From contig NZ_FQXT01000004.1 of NCBI RefSeq assembly GCF_900130045.1, positions 451,276 through 515,275 on the forward strand: a DNA stretch of 64,000 nucleotides. The letters are read 5' to 3'. This stretch comes from Leeuwenhoekiella palythoae (GTDB lineage: Bacteria > Bacteroidota > Bacteroidia > Flavobacteriales > Flavobacteriaceae). Under the pieces are notes generated by a model that had not been told where the DNA came from, made no database searches, and saw nothing but the letters and a program-made list of their open reading frames with translations. Of this stretch, positions 60,260 to 64,000 are shown in pieces; the stretch's first letter is position 1; each line of letters starts with the position of its first letter. The translations under genes were made by a program, and so were the position numbers.

Positions 60260-61201
60260 ATGAAGCCGATCCTAAAAATACAGTTTTCAGATTTTTGGCC
60301 TGGATTCATTTTAGAAGAGAATTATATCTACCGACTACTAAACAAAAATTACAAACTTGAAATATCGGATAATCCAGATGTTTTAATTTATTCCTGTTTT
60401 GGCAATGAGTTTTTAAAATTCAAATGTTTGCGCATTTTTTTTACATCCGAAAATCGAAGTACTAATTTTTTAGAGACAGATTATAGTATCTCGTTTGAAT
60501 TCAAGAAAACAAAACGCCATTATAGGCTACCTTACTTTGCAGTTCGGATTTTAGAGTCAAATTTACTAACCCAACTTAAAATTCCTGAATTAGAAGAATC
60601 TTTAAGGTTGTATAATGCGAGAGAATTTTGCGCAATGGTTGTATCTAATCCAAGGTCTCAGGAAAGAATTGATTTTTATAAGAAATTAGATGCTTTTAGG
60701 TCCGTTGCTTCTGGAGGTAAGTATTTAAATACCACAGGAGCTCCAGTACCTAATAAGATTGATTTTATTCAGAATTATCGCTTTGTTTTATCCTATGAAA
60801 ATGAGCGCCATCCCGGTTATTTAACTGAAAAGATTTTCGATGCATTTTTAGCTAAAACTATTCCTATTTATTGGGGAGACCCTTTGGTAAATACTGTATT
60901 TAATGCCAAACGCTTTATTGATAGATCAAATTTTAAATCTGATGAGGAATGTATAAATGAAATACTCAGAATAAATGCAGACCCTGAGCAATATGCTAAA
61001 ATTCTGTCAGAACCTGTATTTGTGAAACCCTTACCCAATTACTTAGATGAAAATAAATTTTTAGGATTTTTGAATGAAGCGATTGAAAATAGGGGAAATT
61101 CATATTTGGTAGCCAAGTCCTATAAAGGTAGATTGGCATTTTTAAGAAGAAGGTTGACCAGAATAAAGGCTCAACTTATCAAAAGAATCAGACTATATTG
61201 A
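60260..61201 (+). CDS. Glycosyltransferase family 10 (alpha-fucosyltransferase-like) A
   Basis: The 313-residue protein shows the GT10 pattern in its second half: CAMVVSNPRSQERIDFYKKL, VASGGKYLNTTG, and FVLSYENERHPGYLTEKIFD followed by IPIYWGDP. GT10 enzymes transfer fucose from GDP-fucose onto GlcNAc-type acceptors, as in Lewis-antigen synthesis of Helicobacter and Bacteroides. The N-terminus opens with KIQFSDFWPGF, shared with the second GT10 protein. The ATG at 60260 is preferred over a TTG six bases upstream. A basic tail (RLAFLRRRLTRIKAQ) may bind the membrane. Confidence 0.9.
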   Translation: MKPILKIQFSDFWPGFILEENYIYRLLNKNYKLEISDNPDVLIYSCFGNEFLKFKCLRIFFTSENRSTNFLETDYSISFEFKKTKRHYRLPYFAVRILESNLLTQLKIPELEESLRLYNAREFCAMVVSNPRSQERIDFYKKLDAFRSVASGGKYLNTTGAPVPNKIDFIQNYRFVLSYENERHPGYLTEKIFDAFLAKTIPIYWGDPLVNTVFNAKRFIDRSNFKSDEECINEILRINADPEQYAKILSEPVFVKPLPNYLDENKFLGFLNEAIENRGNSYLVAKSYKGRLAFLRRRLTRIKAQLIKRIRLY

Positions 61202-61234
61202 CACTAACCAGAAATATCCAATTGACCGAAAACA

Positions 61235-62212
61235 GTGCCTAAAATCAGTGTTTTGTTACCAGTATATAATGCCAAAGCATTTATTGCGGAAAGTATACAA
61301 AGCATTCTTGATCAAACGGAACCTGATTTTGAACTGTTAATTGTTGATGATTGTTCTACTGACGGCAGTATAGAGATTATTGACAGTTTTAAAGATCCCA
61401 GAATTATCTTTCACAAGAAAAAAAGGAATTCCGGGTATACCGAGAGTTTAAACTGGGCAATTGATCAGGCTAAGGGGGAGTATATAGCCCGAATGGATGC
61501 TGATGATGTTAGCTTGCCTAATCGCTTTGAAAAGCAATTAAAATTCTTGATGTTTAATCCAGATATTTCTATCTGCGGAACAGATGCCTTTGTGAGAGGA
61601 GGTAATCTTATTTTTAACTACCCTCAAACTCCAAAAGCAATTTTCACAAATCTCTTAATGGGGAATTCCCTCATTCATCCCAGTATTTTCGGGCGATCTG
61701 AAATTTTTAAAAAGTTTAAATACGACAGGTCTAAAGAACCAGCAGAGGATTACGATCTTTTTACGCGGCTTGTGATCGAAAATAAGAGATTAGCAAATAT
61801 TCCGGAAAAACTGCTGATTTATCGCTTGCATTCAGAACAAACCTCTGAAGTTCGGAAGATAAAACAGATACAAAGCGCAAAAAGGAGCATGCTGCAATTA
61901 TTTAAATATTTCAATTATGATCAGGATTTGTATCCAGATTCACTGGTTAGTAATGCAATTTGGCCAGAACGTGTTTTTTTAAGACCTGAGCTTATACAAG
62001 CTATTAAATGGTATGCTTCATTGAATTCATTAAAAAAGAATTTAGATATAGACCATTCCTATCTAAATTTTGTACTGAAAAGGAAAAGATACAATCTTTT
62101 AAAGTTTTGTTTAAAGCATGGTAATTCGCGGGACTATGGCTATAATTTTTATGTCTGGGCCCAACTTTTTAGATTGAGTCCAAAAATGTTTGTAAAAGGG
62201 TTATTGAATTGA
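61235..62212 (+). CDS. Glycosyltransferase family 2 (325 aa, GTG start)
   Basis: This GT-A enzyme opens with ISVLLPVYNAKAFIAESIQSIL after a GTG start. It has VDDCSTDGS (about 38-46) and ARMDADDVSLPNRF (about 85-98), plus LMGNSLIHPSIFGR in the acceptor part. It lies between the two GT10 genes, ending with a 4-nt overlap onto the second (TTGA). This placement suggests it builds the acceptor unit for fucose. The substrate is inferred only from this position. Confidence 0.9.
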   Translation: MPKISVLLPVYNAKAFIAESIQSILDQTEPDFELLIVDDCSTDGSIEIIDSFKDPRIIFHKKKRNSGYTESLNWAIDQAKGEYIARMDADDVSLPNRFEKQLKFLMFNPDISICGTDAFVRGGNLIFNYPQTPKAIFTNLLMGNSLIHPSIFGRSEIFKKFKYDRSKEPAEDYDLFTRLVIENKRLANIPEKLLIYRLHSEQTSEVRKIKQIQSAKRSMLQLFKYFNYDQDLYPDSLVSNAIWPERVFLRPELIQAIKWYASLNSLKKNLDIDHSYLNFVLKRKRYNLLKFCLKHGNSRDYGYNFYVWAQLFRLSPKMFVKGLLN

Positions 62213-63171
62213 AAAGTCCAATAAGCATCTATTTTGTTGATTTTTGGCCGGGATTTCAGCCTGATGATAATTTTTTGTACAAGGCATTAAAACAGAAACA
62301 CAGCATTATACTAAATGAGGAAAAACCTGATATTTTGTTTTTTTCTGTATTTGGTAAGAAACATCTAAAGTATTTAAGGTCCTGTAGAGTTTTTTTTTCA
62401 GGGGAAAACAGGCCCTTAAATGAAGAGAGTTTTGATTATTCTATTTCCTGGCACCTTAAGACCAAGAATAATCATTATCATTTACCAATGTTTAAAGTAC
62501 ATATTGCCGAACGTGACTATCTCAGAAAACGCATTTACACCTCATTAGACAAATCAAGTTTGAGAGATATCTGGCGTTCAAAAACGAAATTTTGCTGCAT
62601 GGTCGTGAGTAATCCAAAGTGTATTGTGCGCAATAACTTTTATAAAGAACTAAGTCAATTCGAAAATATTGATTCAGGCGGACGGCTTTATAATAATATA
62701 GGAGGAGAAGTAAGAGATAAAGAGACTTTTATAAAAGATTATAAATTTGTTATTTCTTTTGAAAATTCTGATGCTTCTGGTTATACCACCGAAAAAATAA
62801 TTGAACCACTAATGGATTATTCATTTCCAGTTTATTGGGGTAATCGACTAATTACTTCAGAAATTAATGAAAACAAAATATTACATTATGATGAAAAACG
62901 TAATTCAATTAGTGACATTTACGCTATGATGAAAAAAATTGAAGGTGATGAAGATTTCGCTTTAGAGCTTTTAGCTGAAAAGCCTTTTTTAAAAAACCCA
63001 GATATATTTGCAATCGAGAGTGATTTTATTCTGTTTCTAGATAAGATTGTTGAAAATCATCATAAGAAGAAGAATTTGCTTAAAGTTATAGAGCCTCATT
63101 TTAAATTTCTCGCACATCATATTCAAAAACACGCGGGCAAGGGTTTTAAAAAGTTTTCACGTTTGAGATGA
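62209..63171 (+). CDS. Glycosyltransferase family 10 (alpha-fucosyltransferase-like) B
   Basis: The 320-residue protein is a second GT10 member: CCMVVSNPKCIVRNNFYKEL, IDSGGRLYNNIGG, FVISFENSDASGYTTEKI and FPVYWGNRL. Its N-terminus IYFVDFWPGFQPDDNFLYKAL parallels that of the first GT10 protein, so the two are paralogues that have diverged. The start is TTG at 62209, inside the stop of the preceding gene. The end overlaps the next gene by 4 nt (ATGA). Two different fucosylation steps, or one each on different acceptors, are possible. Confidence 0.9.
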   Translation: MKSPISIYFVDFWPGFQPDDNFLYKALKQKHSIILNEEKPDILFFSVFGKKHLKYLRSCRVFFSGENRPLNEESFDYSISWHLKTKNNHYHLPMFKVHIAERDYLRKRIYTSLDKSSLRDIWRSKTKFCCMVVSNPKCIVRNNFYKELSQFENIDSGGRLYNNIGGEVRDKETFIKDYKFVISFENSDASGYTTEKIIEPLMDYSFPVYWGNRLITSEINENKILHYDEKRNSISDIYAMMKKIEGDEDFALELLAEKPFLKNPDIFAIESDFILFLDKIVENHHKKKNLLKVIEPHFKFLAHHIQKHAGKGFKKFSRLR

Positions 63172-64000
63172 GATACCCAAAGGTTACTATTCTGTTAGCC
63201 ACCTTTAATCGGTCCCATTTAATACTGGAAACTTTGGAGTCTATAGCAAATCAAACCTATACCCATTTTGAATGTTTGATAACCGATGATAATTCCACTG
63301 ACGATACAGAAGTTGTAGTAAATAATTTTATAAAAACTGACTCCAGATTTTATTATTTCAAAAAGCCCAAAAAAAATCCCCAGGGACTTTCTGCCACCCG
63401 TAATTTCGGATTGGATTTAGCACAAGAAAGAAATGCGGAGTACATTCAATTTTTTGACGATGATGACATCATGCATCCTCAAAAACTGGAATTACAAATT
63501 CAACCTTTTTACGAGAATCCAGATCTCGATCTTACCGTTTGTATGTACAGAAAGTTTCATGAATTAGAAACTATAGAATTTGATCTAAATAAAGCGGATA
63601 ATCAAGACTGTGAAATTGTTTCGAAAAATATTCTTAAGTCTTTTTACCTGAATCAATTCAACCTTAATTCTCTTGGACCTCTTTGGAAAAGTCGGTCATT
63701 AGCAAATTATAGGTTTGACGAAAGTTTGTTTTATGCAGAAGAGCGCGAATTTTATCTAAGAATTTTTCTATTGGAGACTATTTCATATGTCCCGGTAAAA
63801 AAAATCTTGTTTTGGTACAGAAAACACCCAAAGGCAATAACTTCAAATCTCTATTCAAACCCCAAGATTAAAGCTGATTCTGAAAAATTGTTTCAAGATG
63901 GTTATTTAAAATTAATATTAAAGCAAAGAAAACCTCCATTTTATATTCTGAAATCTTACGTGCAAATTGCAATTAAGAATGGGAGAAATGATTATATTAA
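63168..64000 (+). CDS. Glycosyltransferase family 2, partial at window end
   Basis: The gene opens with ATG at 63168, overlapping the GT10 stop by 4 nt, and is still open at the window edge (277 codons visible). It shows VTILLATFNRSHLILETLES, ITDDNSTDD (about 38-46) and QFFDDDDIMHPQKLE (about 94-108). The later HPKAITSNLYS matches the usual GT2 region near the end of the catalytic domain. This is a GT-A enzyme similar to the first glycosyltransferase of the cluster. The full length and C-terminus are outside the window. Confidence 0.88.
   Translation, partial: MRYPKVTILLATFNRSHLILETLESIANQTYTHFECLITDDNSTDDTEVVVNNFIKTDSRFYYFKKPKKNPQGLSATRNFGLDLAQERNAEYIQFFDDDDIMHPQKLELQIQPFYENPDLDLTVCMYRKFHELETIEFDLNKADNQDCEIVSKNILKSFYLNQFNLNSLGPLWKSRSLANYRFDESLFYAEEREFYLRIFLLETISYVPVKKILFWYRKHPKAITSNLYSNPKIKADSEKLFQDGYLKLILKQRKPPFYILKSYVQIAIKNGRNDYI

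Noticed and set aside
1-64000. tRNA, rRNA, riboswitch, CRISPR array, integrase or transposase
   Set aside because: No cloverleaf-like sequence with typical T-loop, no repeat-spacer pattern and no catalytic motif of a recombinase was recognised. This is only a visual check; a tRNAscan or CRISPR search would be decisive.

Overview
The window looks like chromosome of a member of the Flavobacteriaceae (Bacteroidota), probably marine. Four things point there: many promoters carry the Bacteroidota -7 element TAnnTTTG with no sigma70 -10 box; ribosome binding sites are not purine-rich; several proteins belong to Bacteroidota-typical families (PorV/PorQ-like barrel, DUF6089 barrel, THX ribosomal protein, lmo0937-type membrane peptide, cyclophilin-FKBP fusion); and intergenic palindromic repeats of flavobacterial style are present. 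I see no rRNA, tRNA, CRISPR array, integrase or transposase.

Region 1 (1-11900) is a mixed housekeeping/accessory stretch. It holds two MFS transporters, a lipoprotein, a pirin, an outer-membrane barrel, an ABC exporter, an SDR and an aldo/keto reductase. An A+T-rich cassette (5550-7532) has an HxlR regulator divergent from a nitroreductase and a DUF4437 lipoprotein, with a palindromic operator candidate over the promoter. Two stress-type micro-genes lie at 11507-11836. Region 2 (11900-15540) is a minus-strand photorepair operon: flavin reductase, a hidden 52-residue DUF2256 zinc-finger gene starting with TTG, a DASH cryptochrome, and an iron-sulfur (6-4) photolyase-like protein. Region 3 (15540-18040) has an old yellow enzyme, a DUF4174 gene and an msrA gene broken by one missing base.

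Region 4 (18150-47130) is core genome: a zinc-ribbon-like coiled-coil protein that has lost its cysteines, Nif3, lpxK, a TPR hybrid histidine kinase, GAPDH-lipA, an ABC-F protein, LolD-like ATPase, yaaA, THX, a dual-family immunophilin, ilvE, mnmD, pssA-NUDIX, the kdsD-tatC-carboxymuconolactone decarboxylase-lptB operon and recQ. Small proteins also appear, including a 21-residue candidate microprotein at 40221-40286.

Region 5 (47132-64000) is a surface polysaccharide locus read on the plus strand. A Wza-like exporter lipoprotein and a Wzc-like tyrosine kinase precede a Wzm/Wzt ABC exporter. Wzt has a C-terminal glycan-binding-type domain, and its gene overlaps a methyltransferase gene that could make a chain-terminating cap. 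At least nine glycosyltransferase genes follow: six GT2-type and one GT4-type, plus two GT10 fucosyltransferase-type genes that alternate with GT2 genes. The last gene runs off the window. The locus is interrupted by a nested inverted-repeat element between wzm and wzt, and by an opposite-strand gene of unknown family next to small ORFs and an orphan terminator (53773-55126).

How the parts work together: LpxK, KdsD and LptB belong to lipid A/Kdo and LPS transport, so the core region supplies the anchor and export machinery for which the final cluster would make a glycan. All family assignments are by reading motifs; no database search was run.
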